From Thauera aminoaromatica S2 (lineage in GTDB: Bacteria; Pseudomonadota; Gammaproteobacteria; Burkholderiales; Rhodocyclaceae), in assembly GCF_000310185.1 (NCBI RefSeq), contig NZ_AMXD01000013.1:1-51734 (forward strand): a stretch of DNA of 51,734 bases, written 5' to 3'. The position numbers and the translations under genes are program-made. Positions within the stretch are counted from its first letter, which is position 1; each line of letters begins with the position of its first letter. A model generated the notes under the pieces. That model searched no databases, was not told the DNA's origin, and saw nothing but the letters and a program-made list of their open reading frames with translations. Of the stretch, positions 41,314 through 50,911 are shown piece after piece.

Positions 41314-42705
41314 TCAATACGCGTTGGGGTTCACGAAGCCCTTGAACACCGTCAGGAAGATGATCTTCAGGTCGAGCCAGAGCGACCAGTTCTCGATGTA
41401 CCAGAGATCGCATTCGATCCGTCGCTGCAGATCCGTGTCGCCGCGCCAGCCATTGATCTGTGCCCATCCCGTGATGCCCGCCTTCACCATGTGCTTCTGC
41501 ATGTAGCCCGGGATCTCGTGCTTGAACTGATCCACGAACACGGTGCGCTCGGGACGCGGTCCGACAATGGACATATCGCCTTTGAGTACGTTGATGAACT
41601 GAGGCAATTCGTCGAGACTGGTTCGGCGGATGAACGCGCCGAAGGGCGTGGTTTTCTTGGCGCTGCCCGCGCCACCCCATTGGACACCGTTTTTCTCAAC
41701 GTCCACCGGCATGGAGCGAAATTTCAGCATCATGAACGGCTTGCCGTTCCAGCTCACGCGTTCCTGGCGGTAGAAGATCGGACCGGGAGAGCTGAGGCGG
41801 ACACCAACGGCGAGAATGATCATAAGCGGGCTGATCAGGAGCAGGATTGCGCCGGCGATCAAGCGGTCCTCCAGCGCCTTCAGGAAGGCGTTGAAGCCTG
41901 TCATCGGCGTACAGCTCAAATCGAGGAGATAGAGCCCGGCCACGTCCGAAACACTGTGGTTGATCAGCCGGAAGTCGCGCATGTCGGGCATGTAACGGAC
42001 GTTCGCGGTCGACAAGCTCAGTGCAGACTGGATCTCCTTGACGATCTCTCCCTTGGATAGCGGCAGGCAGATCCAGACCTCGTCCTCGTCGTGATCGATC
42101 GGTGAGTCCTTCTGATACGCTTCGTACCGGACCCCGCTTAGTTCCATGGCGGGGTCGTCGCCGATAACGATCACGCGATCGGGATCGAAGCCCGCAATCG
42201 GCACCTTTCGCAAATGACGTATTGCGGTCGAACAAGAATGGGCGTCTCCGACTAGAAGAACTCGGCGGCGATTGCGGCTTTGCAGGCGATGATTCTTTAT
42301 AAGAGGATATGCGATCAAGCGAAATCCAATTGACCCCGCTGCCGCGCTACCAATCCAATAGACCAACCAGAGACGTGAAAAGTCCGCTCCAAGCTTAGTA
42401 AAAAAAAGCAGCGCTGTCATCGCCGCACCAATTGTGCAGTATGCGGTAACCAGTTTCGCAACGAGCCCGATCTGTAGCTGACCATGCCAGGATTTGTACA
42501 CGCCAAAACCAGGCAAGATTATCAGAGCGAGCAACGCGCCGACCAATAGCGCGCTTGTATATCCAGTAGAGTCTATTGTTGGTTGACCAAAGCGAATCCA
42601 ATATGCAGCCCATCCGCCAGATAGAACGCACAGTAAATCTACGGCTCGCGAAAATGCTTTAGTGTAGGCATGATTGCCATGCAGCTGGCGTGCGGGCGTG
42701 AACAC
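41314..42705 (-). CDS. wcaJ: Undecaprenyl-phosphate glycosyl-1-phosphate transferase, WcaJ type
   Basis: A 463-residue PHPT-family enzyme that starts a second repeat unit, usually with Glc-1-P or Gal-1-P. Four or five N-terminal membrane segments (GALLALIILPGFGVYKSWHG), a Rossmann-like CoA-binding-type middle (RRVLLVGDAHSCSTAIRHLR near 148), and the C-terminal catalytic domain: ERVSWNGKPFMMLKFRSMPV near 318, RRTSLDELPQFINVLKGDMS near 359-378, IVGPRPERTVFVDQF, MVKAGITGWAQINGWRGDT. All family motifs are intact. GTG start at 42705. It is the last gene of cluster II. The sugar is not predictable with certainty. Confidence 0.93.
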   Translation of the reverse strand: MFTPARQLHGNHAYTKAFSRAVDLLCVLSGGWAAYWIRFGQPTIDSTGYTSALLVGALLALIILPGFGVYKSWHGQLQIGLVAKLVTAYCTIGAAMTALLFFTKLGADFSRLWLVYWIGSAAAGSIGFRLIAYPLIKNHRLQSRNRRRVLLVGDAHSCSTAIRHLRKVPIAGFDPDRVIVIGDDPAMELSGVRYEAYQKDSPIDHDEDEVWICLPLSKGEIVKEIQSALSLSTANVRYMPDMRDFRLINHSVSDVAGLYLLDLSCTPMTGFNAFLKALEDRLIAGAILLLISPLMIILAVGVRLSSPGPIFYRQERVSWNGKPFMMLKFRSMPVDVEKNGVQWGGAGSAKKTTPFGAFIRRTSLDELPQFINVLKGDMSIVGPRPERTVFVDQFKHEIPGYMQKHMVKAGITGWAQINGWRGDTDLQRRIECDLWYIENWSLWLDLKIIFLTVFKGFVNPNAY

Positions 42706-42757
42706 CTTGGCTCTCTTCCTGTAAGAGGGTGATGGTGAAATATAAACGTTCCTGGTT

Positions 42758-43924
42758 CTATGAGGCTTGATCTGCTCTATTGTAGCGATACTGCTTATCT
42801 TTCAGAAAGCTTTCATATTTTGTCAAAGCAAAGGCCCGGAACTGGTTGCAGAAAGAGTCAGTGGAAAATCGTATTGCATTCTCACGACAGTTCGCAGCCG
42901 AAAAGCATTCCATTTCGCGCTCAAAAAGCTTCACTGCTTCCACCACGCTTTGTACCGTCTGTTGCTCGAAAAACACACCGGTTGGCGCCTCCAATTCCCC
43001 GAGTCCGCGGATTGTTTCGAGGGCTCCTCCCTTTCCAAATGCCACTACCGGAGTGCCACAAGCCTGCGCCTCGACCGGCGCGATGCCGAAATCCTCCTCT
43101 GCAGCGAAAAGAAATGCTCGGGCGCGTTGCATGTGATCACGTAGGACGTCGAATGGTTGATATCCGAGAAGCTGGATGTTCGGACTGGCTCTCGACCGCA
43201 CCTTTTCCATGTCTGGGCCATCCCCGATCACCACCAGCTGTTTATCCGGCATGGATCGAAAGGCATCAATGATCAAATCGATCCGCTTGTAGGGTACAAG
43301 ACGTGAGGCCGTAAGATAAAACGCGTCCTTTTTATCCCGTAACGTGAAACTGGAAACGTCCACGGGCGGATAAATGACATCGGCAGTTCTTCTGTAGACT
43401 TTCTTGATGCGCCTCGCTATAAAATCAGAGTTTGCAATAAAGTGATCCACGCCGTTCCCTGTTCGGGAGTCCCACAGTCTGATCTTATGGAGTAACCACT
43501 TGGCTACCCAACCCTTCATTCCTCTTTCGAGATTTGATTCGCGTAAATATTGGTGCTGTAAATCCCAAGCATAACGAATCGGGGAGTGCACATAACTGAT
43601 GTGCAGCTGATCTGGCCCTGTGAGGACTCCTTTGGCTACCGCATGGGAGCTTGATATTATCAAGTCATAGCCGGAAAGATCGAATTGCTCAATTGCAAGA
43701 GGCATAAGGGGAAGGTAGGACCTGTAATGACTCCGGGCCTTTGGCAATTTCTGTATGAAACTTGTTGAAGGGCGTTTTCCCTGAAGGAAAAACCGCTCCT
43801 CGTCAGGCAGGAAGTCACAGATTGTGTACAAGTCTGCATCGGGGAAAATGAAAATCAGCTGATCGAGAACGCGCTCCGCCCCAGCATAGCCTACAAGCCA
43901 GTCATGTACGATAGCAACTTTCAT
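42758..43924 (-). CDS. Glycosyltransferase family 4, WbaZ-like
   Basis: A 388-residue GT-B transferase. MKVAIVHDWLVGYAGAERVL at the start, QLHISYVHSPIRYAWDLQHQ near 107-126, FYLTASRLVPYKRIDLIIDA near 204-223, LVVIGDGPDMEKVR, and AFLFAAEEDFGIAPVEAQAC near 269-288 (EX7E: Glu in EEDFGIAPVE). The HDWLxxxGGxE-like start and the SPxRYxWD stretch are common in mannosyl- and rhamnosyl-transferases of this type, but the donor is not settled. Two bases after the stop of the next GT4 gene; AT-rich. Confidence 0.88.
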   Translation of the reverse strand: MKVAIVHDWLVGYAGAERVLDQLIFIFPDADLYTICDFLPDEERFFLQGKRPSTSFIQKLPKARSHYRSYLPLMPLAIEQFDLSGYDLIISSSHAVAKGVLTGPDQLHISYVHSPIRYAWDLQHQYLRESNLERGMKGWVAKWLLHKIRLWDSRTGNGVDHFIANSDFIARRIKKVYRRTADVIYPPVDVSSFTLRDKKDAFYLTASRLVPYKRIDLIIDAFRSMPDKQLVVIGDGPDMEKVRSRASPNIQLLGYQPFDVLRDHMQRARAFLFAAEEDFGIAPVEAQACGTPVVAFGKGGALETIRGLGELEAPTGVFFEQQTVQSVVEAVKLFEREMECFSAANCRENAIRFSTDSFCNQFRAFALTKYESFLKDKQYRYNRADQAS

Positions 43925-43926
43925 GA

Positions 43927-44931
43927 TTATAAATGCCCTCCAAGGGACTGGGTCAGAGCTTCTAGGATCTTATCCGCAACCTTGTCCCAAGTGAAACGGG
44001 CTGATTGTTCAAATCCTCTCTGAATCAAACTTTCACGTAACATCATGTTCGTGACGATCTCGTGAATTCCCGCTGCGATCTCCTCGGTACTGCTTGGTTC
44101 GACAAGTAGTGCCGCACTGCCAGCCACTTCTGGCAGTGAAGTGGTGCTTGAGGTCAACACCGGGATCCCCGACGCCATCGCTTCAATTACAGGAAAGCCG
44201 AATCCCTCATAAAGCGACGGAAAAATAAGCGCTATTCCGCCTCGGTATACCGATGCAAGTTTTTCGTCATCCATCGGTCCGAGAAAGACAATACGTCGAT
44301 CAACCCTCTCCTGCATTGCAACGTCAATCAGGCGCGGTGAGGGTTCTCCGTTAAAAACGAGCCGGATCGCGGAGTCTATGCCCGCTCGAGCGAATGCTTG
44401 AACGACGCGCTCCTCATTTTTATGCGGCTTTCGGTTGCCGATGCAAAGCAAATATCTGTAGCCTGGATTGTAAATCGTCCCGGTCGTTGAAAAAGCTGGC
44501 GATAGCCCGTTTCCTACATTGACCACCTTTGCAGGCGAAACTCCGGCCCAGTCGACGATCTTCTTTCTCGAGAAATTGGATACCGTCAGGATGAGCGGCG
44601 CTCGTTGGCATGCTCGCTTTAGTATCAGCCGATAATACAAAGACCTCAACAGCCCCGATCCCGTGTCGATGTGGTTGAGGTCGTGGATTGTCGGGATGAA
44701 CCGTTTACCTCCAAATAAAGGTGAATTGAATCCAGGTGAAATCAAATATACATCATTTAAAGCTAGATAAAAGCTAAGCCTCAAAGGGTCAAGTGGTTGA
44801 ACCGGTGATCCTTTCAGGTCGGCAGGGGGGAATTTTAAGCGTTGATTGACTTCTCTTGCGAAACGGCCGATCCCATGGTCACCCATCCATCGCTCATCAA
44901 AATAGATCCGTTCTTTGACACTGTCTGACAT
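43927..44931 (-). CDS. Glycosyltransferase family 4
   Basis: A 334-residue GT-B transferase. From ATG at 44931, [20 protein letters not shown], then [14 protein letters not shown] near 79, [20 protein letters not shown] near 110-129, [20 protein letters not shown] near 160, and [20 protein letters not shown] near 238-257, a textbook EX7E motif, followed by [22 protein letters not shown] at 44970 would add 13 residues; the ATG is preferred since GAAAGAG lies before it. It overlaps the upstream polymerase gene by 35 bp. Donor unknown. Confidence 0.87.
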   Translation of the reverse strand: MSDSVKERIYFDERWMGDHGIGRFAREVNQRLKFPPADLKGSPVQPLDPLRLSFYLALNDVYLISPGFNSPLFGGKRFIPTIHDLNHIDTGSGLLRSLYYRLILKRACQRAPLILTVSNFSRKKIVDWAGVSPAKVVNVGNGLSPAFSTTGTIYNPGYRYLLCIGNRKPHKNEERVVQAFARAGIDSAIRLVFNGEPSPRLIDVAMQERVDRRIVFLGPMDDEKLASVYRGGIALIFPSLYEGFGFPVIEAMASGIPVLTSSTTSLPEVAGSAALLVEPSSTEEIAAGIHEIVTNMMLRESLIQRGFEQSARFTWDKVADKILEALTQSLGGHL

Positions 44932-46192
44932 GGTTGTCGCTAACTCTTTCAAATAGAAATATAAAGGCAAGCGTTGGGATGAGCCAAAATGGGTAGAAAA
45001 GAACTTGATTGAAGTGGGCAGCCCATAGCAAAGTCATGACAAAGTAGGAGGCCACGATTCGCCACAGGACATGAGTAGAAGTCAGCGACGGGAGTGTGGG
45101 GGTGTTGGATATTTGTCTTAAATTGCGATCTATAATGTAGAACTTGATTGCGAATATTATTAGTATAATCGTTGCTGGCAGGGCGCCGTACGTTAGAAAA
45201 AATAGCTGTAATGATGAGTCGATGCCGTTGCGTCCACTTTCTCGAATAAAAGATAGTGCGAAGTTGTAACCATACCCAAGCAGAAATTCATCTTCCATTA
45301 ATCTTAGCCCGAGCGAAAAGGACTCGAATCGCGCAGTGGAGCTGCCATCCCCAAGCCCTTGCGCAAGTCGCATTGCAAGCCTCTCCACTTGCTCAAAGCT
45401 CAAGAGAGTCGCGGTTGAGAGGGAGAAGATCAAAAGGGGTACGGCGGGAAGAATTATCTGTGGCAGTTTTATTAGGTGCAGTCTGGGAGACTGGAGTATG
45501 GCGTAACCTATGGCAATTAGGAAAAGGAGAGAGATTCCACTTCTTGAAACAGTCAGGAATAAGGTCAAAATCAATAGAGCAGAAGAGGCGATGTAGGAGA
45601 GCTTCTTTTCGCTCAGCGCGCCGTGGAGCGCGATGATTGTTGGTAAGACGATTATTGTTGCGTAAAAATTTGGATCAAAGTAAAGGGATACAAGGCGATT
45701 TATATGCGGGTCTCCCGCAAATTCGACGCCAAAGGAGGAAAGCGTTTTCCAGAGATCGGTCGAATTTGGGAACAGAATAAGTAGTGCAATCGCGATGGCA
45801 GCCATTGCAGTGTAGGTGAGTAGATAATTTCTTACAATCAGATTCTGAGGCGAATATAGCTTTTCGGCAAGAATGCCGGCTACAAGATGAGCAATTGTAA
45901 TTTGTATTAACAGTCTAGATGAGTAGACCAAGGCCGTAAAGTCAATTCCCCACTTTAGCAGGCCGACGCAGGTTGAAAAAACTGTCCCGAGGATTAAAGT
46001 TACACCCAGGCTTGTCCGAAAGATGCTGAAGGAACGAATCGGAAATATTAAGAGTGAAATGGCATAGAGCAAGACTTCTGACAAATTTACGTTGCCAAAA
46101 GCCGTGGGCATCGGCAAGAAACGCGGCAGGTTTCCAAGAATCAAGAAGCCAGCAATGATGAGCAGAAAGAGGCGCTCGCGAAGGCTGAGCAT
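44897..46192 (-). CDS. wzy: O-antigen polymerase/ligase family protein, Wzy type (cluster II)
   Basis: A 431-residue protein with about 12 membrane segments (LFLLIIAGFLILGNLPRFLP, LLTYTAMAAIAIALLILFPN, YIASSALLILTLFLTVSRSG). The stretch LFLTVSRSGISLLFLIAIGY and the periplasmic loop region ARFESFSLGLRLMEDEFLLG-YGYNFAL fit the Wzy_C/O-antigen ligase family (R in SRSG and RFE, GxG in the loop). In a cluster with its own flippase and Wzz it is most likely the polymerase. AT-rich. Confidence 0.85.
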   Translation of the reverse strand: MLSLRERLFLLIIAGFLILGNLPRFLPMPTAFGNVNLSEVLLYAISLLIFPIRSFSIFRTSLGVTLILGTVFSTCVGLLKWGIDFTALVYSSRLLIQITIAHLVAGILAEKLYSPQNLIVRNYLLTYTAMAAIAIALLILFPNSTDLWKTLSSFGVEFAGDPHINRLVSLYFDPNFYATIIVLPTIIALHGALSEKKLSYIASSALLILTLFLTVSRSGISLLFLIAIGYAILQSPRLHLIKLPQIILPAVPLLIFSLSTATLLSFEQVERLAMRLAQGLGDGSSTARFESFSLGLRLMEDEFLLGYGYNFALSFIRESGRNGIDSSLQLFFLTYGALPATIILIIFAIKFYIIDRNLRQISNTPTLPSLTSTHVLWRIVASYFVMTLLWAAHFNQVLFYPFWLIPTLAFIFLFERVSDNHVRQCQRTDLF

Positions 46193-46329
46193 GAATTTAT
46201 TCCATATTTTTGCGAGTATGTGTGGGCGCGCTTTTGAGACGGTTTTTGCGTTGGGGCGGACGGCGGAGACTCTGTATGGTTACTAAAATAAATATAGAAC
46301 GTGCTGTTGCAACGGTTTTTAATTCATCG

Positions 46330-47055
46330 CTATTTAAAAATCAGGAGGGCGCTTCTTACAAGGCCTGCGATATGTCGGAGCCATAGTGGTCTGACAATGT
46401 GGGTCTTCCTGTCGGCCTCAAGATTACTTCCCAAAATTTCGTAATTTTCCAGTGCGCAAAGTGGTTTCACGTGGTGCACGGAAATGCCTTGCCTTTCGAT
46501 AAACTGCCAGTCATCGGCGACAATATCTGCGCCCTCTAGTGCTCGCGTATATTTTTCAGCTCCGCTTTTCGATACTGCATACGCAACGGCACCGCATTTC
46601 CATTGAGCGTATGGGCGTGAGACTTGATGAGTTCGGTCTAACGGGTAAAGCGGTTTTACAGGCCTAAAGCGCTGTATTGCTTGGCGAAGCTCGGGAGGAA
46701 CCTTCGAGTAGCCGAGAATCAAGATGTCACTTCTTTCCAGGGCCGCGGAAAGGTGTGGTATTAGTTCTTTGAACTCGGGGGAGAGTTCTGCGTCATCTTC
46801 CAAAACGATTAAACTATCGTCGGTACTCGAGGTGGAGAAGGCCTTGATGATCCCGTAGTGGCCGAGGAAGCAACACCTCTCGCCTGGGGTGTGAGCGGTG
46901 TTCGACGTGTCTGAGGAAAGCTGGCTCGGAGTTATTGCGTCATAAAATTCGCAACTGAGTCCGAGTGAGGCCATTTGTCTGCTTATGGACACTCTTCTGG
47001 TGGTGTCTTCTTTTCTTGAAAGAACGACTATCTTGGGCTTTCTGCTGGGGTTCAT
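46330..47055 (-). CDS. Glycosyltransferase family 25 (LPS-type)
   Basis: A 241-residue transferase. KPKIVVLSRKEDTTRRVSIS at the start, SLGLSCEFYDAITPSQL near 30-46, GERCCFLGHYGIIKAFSTSS near 58-77, DDSLIVLEDDAELSPEFKEL near 79-98 with the family's LEDDA, and KCGAVAYAVSKSGAEKYTRA near 153-172 (the G-x-x-AYxxS element). These are the marks of GT25 beta-galactosyl/glucosyl-type transferases of LPS synthesis. 137 bp separate it from wzy, with no gene seen there. AT-rich. Confidence 0.88.
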   Translation of the reverse strand: MNPSRKPKIVVLSRKEDTTRRVSISRQMASLGLSCEFYDAITPSQLSSDTSNTAHTPGERCCFLGHYGIIKAFSTSSTDDSLIVLEDDAELSPEFKELIPHLSAALERSDILILGYSKVPPELRQAIQRFRPVKPLYPLDRTHQVSRPYAQWKCGAVAYAVSKSGAEKYTRALEGADIVADDWQFIERQGISVHHVKPLCALENYEILGSNLEADRKTHIVRPLWLRHIAGLVRSALLIFK

Positions 47056-47098
47056 TTTAAAGTTTTTTGATTAAAGAAAGTGCGGTAGTTATTGCATG

Positions 47099-48343
47099 TT
47101 AATGTTTTAGAAAGTTTGTTTTTCGGGATTTTAAGATAAAAAAGGTGGTGATCATTGCTTCGGTCGCGACGTTGGCAAGAGCGGCGCCGAGAGCGCCGAA
47201 GAAATGCGCCATGAGGGGGAATGTCGCGAAGTTCAGTCCTGCGCCAAGTATGATGATTCTGCTGAACTCCCGGCTGAAGCCAAACGCCAGGAGTTTTTGC
47301 TTTCCGATGATATTGGAGATTACGATAATAAATGGAAGAGGTGCCATTGCCTGGATGATTTCAACTGAGGCGGAGAAGTCGGGGCTGAATAGCAGGGGGA
47401 CGATCCATGGCGCGGTAACTGCAAGCGAAATGCTTGAGAGAAGACTTGCAGCTCCGGCCCATTTGAGCATTTTTTGATTGAAGTCAAGCGCGGCCTGAGG
47501 GTTGTCTTGGGCTAATTTGCTGATATATGGGTAAACTGCTTGATTGATGGGTTCAAAAAGATATTGAACCGCCCTGACCGTTTTTTCTGCTACATGATAG
47601 ATCCCCGCAGTGCTGGGGTTCGTCAGTACGCCAAGAATAAAAAGGTTGCTGCTCGTGTAGAGGTTGATGGCTGCGGACGAAAGAAAGATGTGCCAGCCCT
47701 CCTTCAATTGCTGCGATATGTTCTCGAGTTTCGGCGGGACAATCCGAGTGGCGCCTATGGCGCCGGGAACTAGAGGTAAACAAATAAAGGCAGCTGCCAG
47801 GTTGGTGGAACCTTGCAAGAATGCAGCAAGGACGATGTCGTCTGGGCTCTTGACAAGAAGGATTGTTGCAATGAATCCAGTGAATTTTGTTCCAATCTGG
47901 ATCAGGCTTGCCAGCTTCATGCGCTCTAGGCCTTGGAAAAGCCATAGAGGAAAGAGGGCGTTGCCCGCGACGAGGATATAGCTCGCCAAGTATAAATTGG
48001 CGTCGCTTTGTAGTCGCGGTATGGTTTGAATCAGGAGGTATAGCAGTAATAATCCCGCGCTGGCAAAGGTTATGCGGAGTGTTGTAACAGCCGCAAAAAG
48101 GTGATTTAGCGCGGTTGGTTCGTTGCGGTGGACAGCGGCTTGGCGGGAGGCGCTAAGATTGAAGCCGTAATCAATTAATACAGAAAACAACTGCATTAGG
48201 GATATCGCGAAGGCGAGCAGCCCGAGTTTTTCGACCCCAAGGGTGTGTGCTAAGTATGGAAGCAACAGCAAAGGAAGGGCGTAGTTGGCTGCTTGTAGAG
48301 CGCCCAAGGAAAAGATGTTTTCAAGAAGTCTCTTCTTGCTCAT
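47099..48343 (-). CDS. wzx: Wzx-type repeat-unit flippase (cluster II)
   Basis: A 414-residue MOP-superfamily protein with about 12 membrane segments. ENIFSLGALQAANYALPLLL near 8-27 and LPYLAHTLGVEKLGLLAFAI near 28-47 form the classical Wzx start (PYLxxxLGxxxxG), then QLFSVLIDYGFNLSASRQAA, LFPLWLFQGLERMKLASLIQ (a common Wzx stretch) and AGIYHVAEKTVRAVQYLFEP. Length is normal. It is more like canonical Wzx than the flippase of cluster I. AT-rich. Confidence 0.93.
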   Translation of the reverse strand: MSKKRLLENIFSLGALQAANYALPLLLLPYLAHTLGVEKLGLLAFAISLMQLFSVLIDYGFNLSASRQAAVHRNEPTALNHLFAAVTTLRITFASAGLLLLYLLIQTIPRLQSDANLYLASYILVAGNALFPLWLFQGLERMKLASLIQIGTKFTGFIATILLVKSPDDIVLAAFLQGSTNLAAAFICLPLVPGAIGATRIVPPKLENISQQLKEGWHIFLSSAAINLYTSSNLFILGVLTNPSTAGIYHVAEKTVRAVQYLFEPINQAVYPYISKLAQDNPQAALDFNQKMLKWAGAASLLSSISLAVTAPWIVPLLFSPDFSASVEIIQAMAPLPFIIVISNIIGKQKLLAFGFSREFSRIIILGAGLNFATFPLMAHFFGALGAALANVATEAMITTFFILKSRKTNFLKH

Positions 48344-48430
48344 TGAGTGGTCTGGTGGGAATCCAATGGAGTGCTGCGCATCGTCGGTGCGCTGATTGTC
48401 GGAATTCTTGGAACTTTGGGTGAATGGCCC

Positions 48431-49264
48431 TTATCTGCTCTGTTCTCTGGCCCTTGAGAAAAATTCCGCTGTAAATGCGAGCATGATGCTCGTCATTAGA
48501 CCCAAGACTGCCGCGACCGCGAGGACAAGTGCTTTCTTCGGATGAGAGGGGTCGATTGGCGCTGTGATTTCGCCTAATACCGTGGAAGGGCGAGTTTGTG
48601 GGGCGAGAGTTTGTTGGGTTAGGCGGAGGCGCTCGGCGTCTTGTTGATCAAGGGATTGAGTGAGCGGCCCCCGCTCGAGCATGAGAAGAGAGGCCTGAAC
48701 GGGGTCGTGTTCGGATATCTTTTTGGAAAGGGCGCTCACGTCTTCGTATTGTTGTTGTAGCGCTTCGCGTTGGGCTGCCAGGTTGTGTATACGGCCCGAA
48801 AGTGGATCTATGTTGCCCTTGTATATATCGAGGTGGTTCTCCAAAACACTTTTTACGATATTATTTAGAAGTTCTTTCGCGTCATCTGGAGTGTCCCCCT
48901 CGACTGTCAGTTCGAGGGTGGTGGAGCCTTCTTTTCGCGGACCTGCTTTCGTGAGGAAGGGACGCTCGCGCTCGACTCCTTCGGCAACTTTTTTTCCGAA
49001 TGCAGACAGCAGGCGGTATTCAAGCTCTTCTGGCTTTTCGAGTGGTAGGGGCGATTTTTCGCTGGAAATTTGAATTTGACCGATGCTGAGTTGAGCGGTG
49101 ACTTCATAGATTGGGGGTTTCAAGAAAGCGTAGGCTGCGCCTCCTGCTATGCAAATAATGAAGCTCCAGAACATCAGTGCTCTGCGCTTGAGAAAAATTT
49201 TCCAGATATCAACGATGCTGATTTCTTCTTGCTGTCGGCGAGAGGTTTGCGCTGGGGATGGCAT
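48431..49264 (-). CDS. wzz: Wzz/chain-length determinant family protein (cluster II)
   Basis: A 277-residue co-polymerase. EISIVDIWKIFLKRRALMFW near 14-33, first membrane segment MFWSFIICIAGGAAYAFLKP near 31, periplasmic helical part with REALQQQYEDVSALSKKISE, PSTVLGEITAPIDPSHPKKA near 226-245 (Pro-rich motif before TM2), and second membrane segment ALVLAVAAVLGLMTSIMLAF. Short for the family but complete. Probably sets chain length for the polymer made by cluster II, distinct from the 409-residue Wzz-type gene at 39465. Confidence 0.9.
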   Translation of the reverse strand: MPSPAQTSRRQQEEISIVDIWKIFLKRRALMFWSFIICIAGGAAYAFLKPPIYEVTAQLSIGQIQISSEKSPLPLEKPEELEYRLLSAFGKKVAEGVERERPFLTKAGPRKEGSTTLELTVEGDTPDDAKELLNNIVKSVLENHLDIYKGNIDPLSGRIHNLAAQREALQQQYEDVSALSKKISEHDPVQASLLMLERGPLTQSLDQQDAERLRLTQQTLAPQTRPSTVLGEITAPIDPSHPKKALVLAVAAVLGLMTSIMLAFTAEFFSRAREQSR

Positions 49265-49273
49265 ATTGGAAAT

Positions 49274-50700
49274 TCAAGCTCTTGAATGGTGGGTTTTGGC
49301 GGGGCTGGAGTCGTCACACAGGGAAGGCTCCTGCGCGAGCTCATTCCGAGCAGTACGGCGGTAAATGTTCTCGAGACGAATGATGTCGTCCTCTACGAAA
49401 TAACTCCCCACCTGCATCTCGATGATCTCAAGTGGCAACTTGCGTAGGTCGGCCATGCGATGAACGTGATCGAGCGGGATGAAGGTGCATTCGTGCTCCG
49501 GCAGGATCATCACTCTGTCACCGTTGGTGGCTTCGGCCGTGCCCTTGACAACGACCCGGTGTTCGGCGGATTGGTGGTGCATCGGTGGGTTGAGCTTGGC
49601 GTCCGGATTGGCCGCGGGGCGCTTGGCCTGGAAGCGGTTACCGAAATCGATGGAGTCGTACCTGCATCAAGGGCGGTAGATCTTGTTGTGCGTGTCGGCG
49701 ATGCTTCGGCCTTGATGCGGGTGACGATCCCCTTGACGACATGGGTGCGGGACTTGTCGGCGCCCAGCACGGCGTCCAGAGTTTCGACGGCGATGACGTC
49801 TTTCAGACCGAAGCCGGCGACCAAGCGCTTGCCGCCATACAGCAGGCTGTCTTCGCAGCCGTCGAGGATCGTGTCGGTGTGAGTGGTGTTGCCGTGCGCG
49901 CCCTTGGACATGACTTCAGAGGTCGTGTCCCAAGCACCGACATCGGGCCAGCCTGCGGACATCGGGACGCCGCCGCCCGGGATGCCGGCTGTAGCCTGCC
50001 GGGAGAGTTTTTCGATGACTTCGTCGTCGGTGGAATCCGACGGGCAGGAGGCAAGGGGGGCGCTGTCGACGCGTACGAAGTCGGCATCGACGCTGCTGTG
50101 TTCGAGCGCGTCGCGACAGGCGGCCGACATCCCAGGCTGCAGGGCCGCAAGGGCCTCGACCCAGACCGTGGCTCGCATCGTATGCAAACCGCTGTTCCAC
50201 AAGTACTGTCCCAGGGAGACGTATTTCCGAGCTCGCTCCGAGTCTGGTTTTTCGACGAAGGCGGCGATTTCGAGCGCGCCTGAGCGCGCAGCGTCGTGCC
50301 CGAGTGAAACGGCGGCGTGGAAGGCGTCGCTATCGGTGAATACATGGTCGGCCGACATCACGAGCACCGTGGGGGCCCTGCCGTCCCGCACTGGCAGACA
50401 TGCGGTGAGTGTCAGCGCAGGCGCGGTGTTCCGGTCGATGGGTTCGAGTGCGATACGCACACCCTCGACGCCTGTAGCACGCAACTGCTCCGCAACCATG
50501 AGGCGATGTTCGTGGTTGCAGACCACGATTGTCGGCGTACCCCCGAGATTGCCTCCGCCGAACCCGTTCAGGTGGCGGGCAGTCTCCTGCAGCATGGTGT
50601 GCTGGCCAGTGGGGGCGAGAAGTTGCTTGGGCCGGCTTTCGCGCGACGATGGCCAGAGGCGGGTACCGGATCCGCCCGAGAAGATGACGGTTGTTAGCAT
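49274..50700 (-). pseudogene. manC: Decayed mannose-1-phosphate guanylyltransferase/mannose-6-phosphate isomerase
   Basis: From ATG at 50700: MLTTVIFSGGSGTRLWPSSR and ESRPKQLL (intact nucleotide-binding start), VCNHEHRLMVAEQLRATGVE, ALEPIDRNTAPALTLTA, GALEIAAFVEKPDSE, PMSAGWPDVGAWDT. Lesions: (1) relatives have about 30 residues (the VTFGIxPxxPETGYGYI region) between ...AARS and GALEIAAF, missing here; (2) after TRIKAE near 49713 the frame shifts, and the natural continuation SIADTHNKIYRP is in another frame; (3) that frame has TGA in place of the conserved Trp of RPWG near 49668. The end (MHHQSAEHRVVVKGTAEATN, QVGSYFVEDDIIR) is still readable. GDP-mannose synthesis by this copy is unlikely. 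Confidence 0.85.
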
Positions 50701-50911
50701 TTGGAACCCTAGATTTCGACACATCACATTGTCGCACTGCACTGCAGCACTTGGCTATTCAGCGAAGGTAATAGGGTGATGCGCGGGTTGGGGGTGACTT
50801 CAGGGGCTCCGCACTCGGAATGCGACACGGTCGAGGACCTCCCCTTCTTGAGAGGCGGGATCCATGGGCGGCAAGACCATCGCGGTCGCCGCTCAATGCC
50901 CTGCCGGTGCC

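Noticed and set aside
41757-41775. ops/JUMPStart element (GGCGGTAG) for RfaH
   Set aside because: GGCGGTAG occurs at a few places (near 32960, 41766, 49672) but each time inside a coding region on the wrong strand or without the required T; none is in an operon leader.
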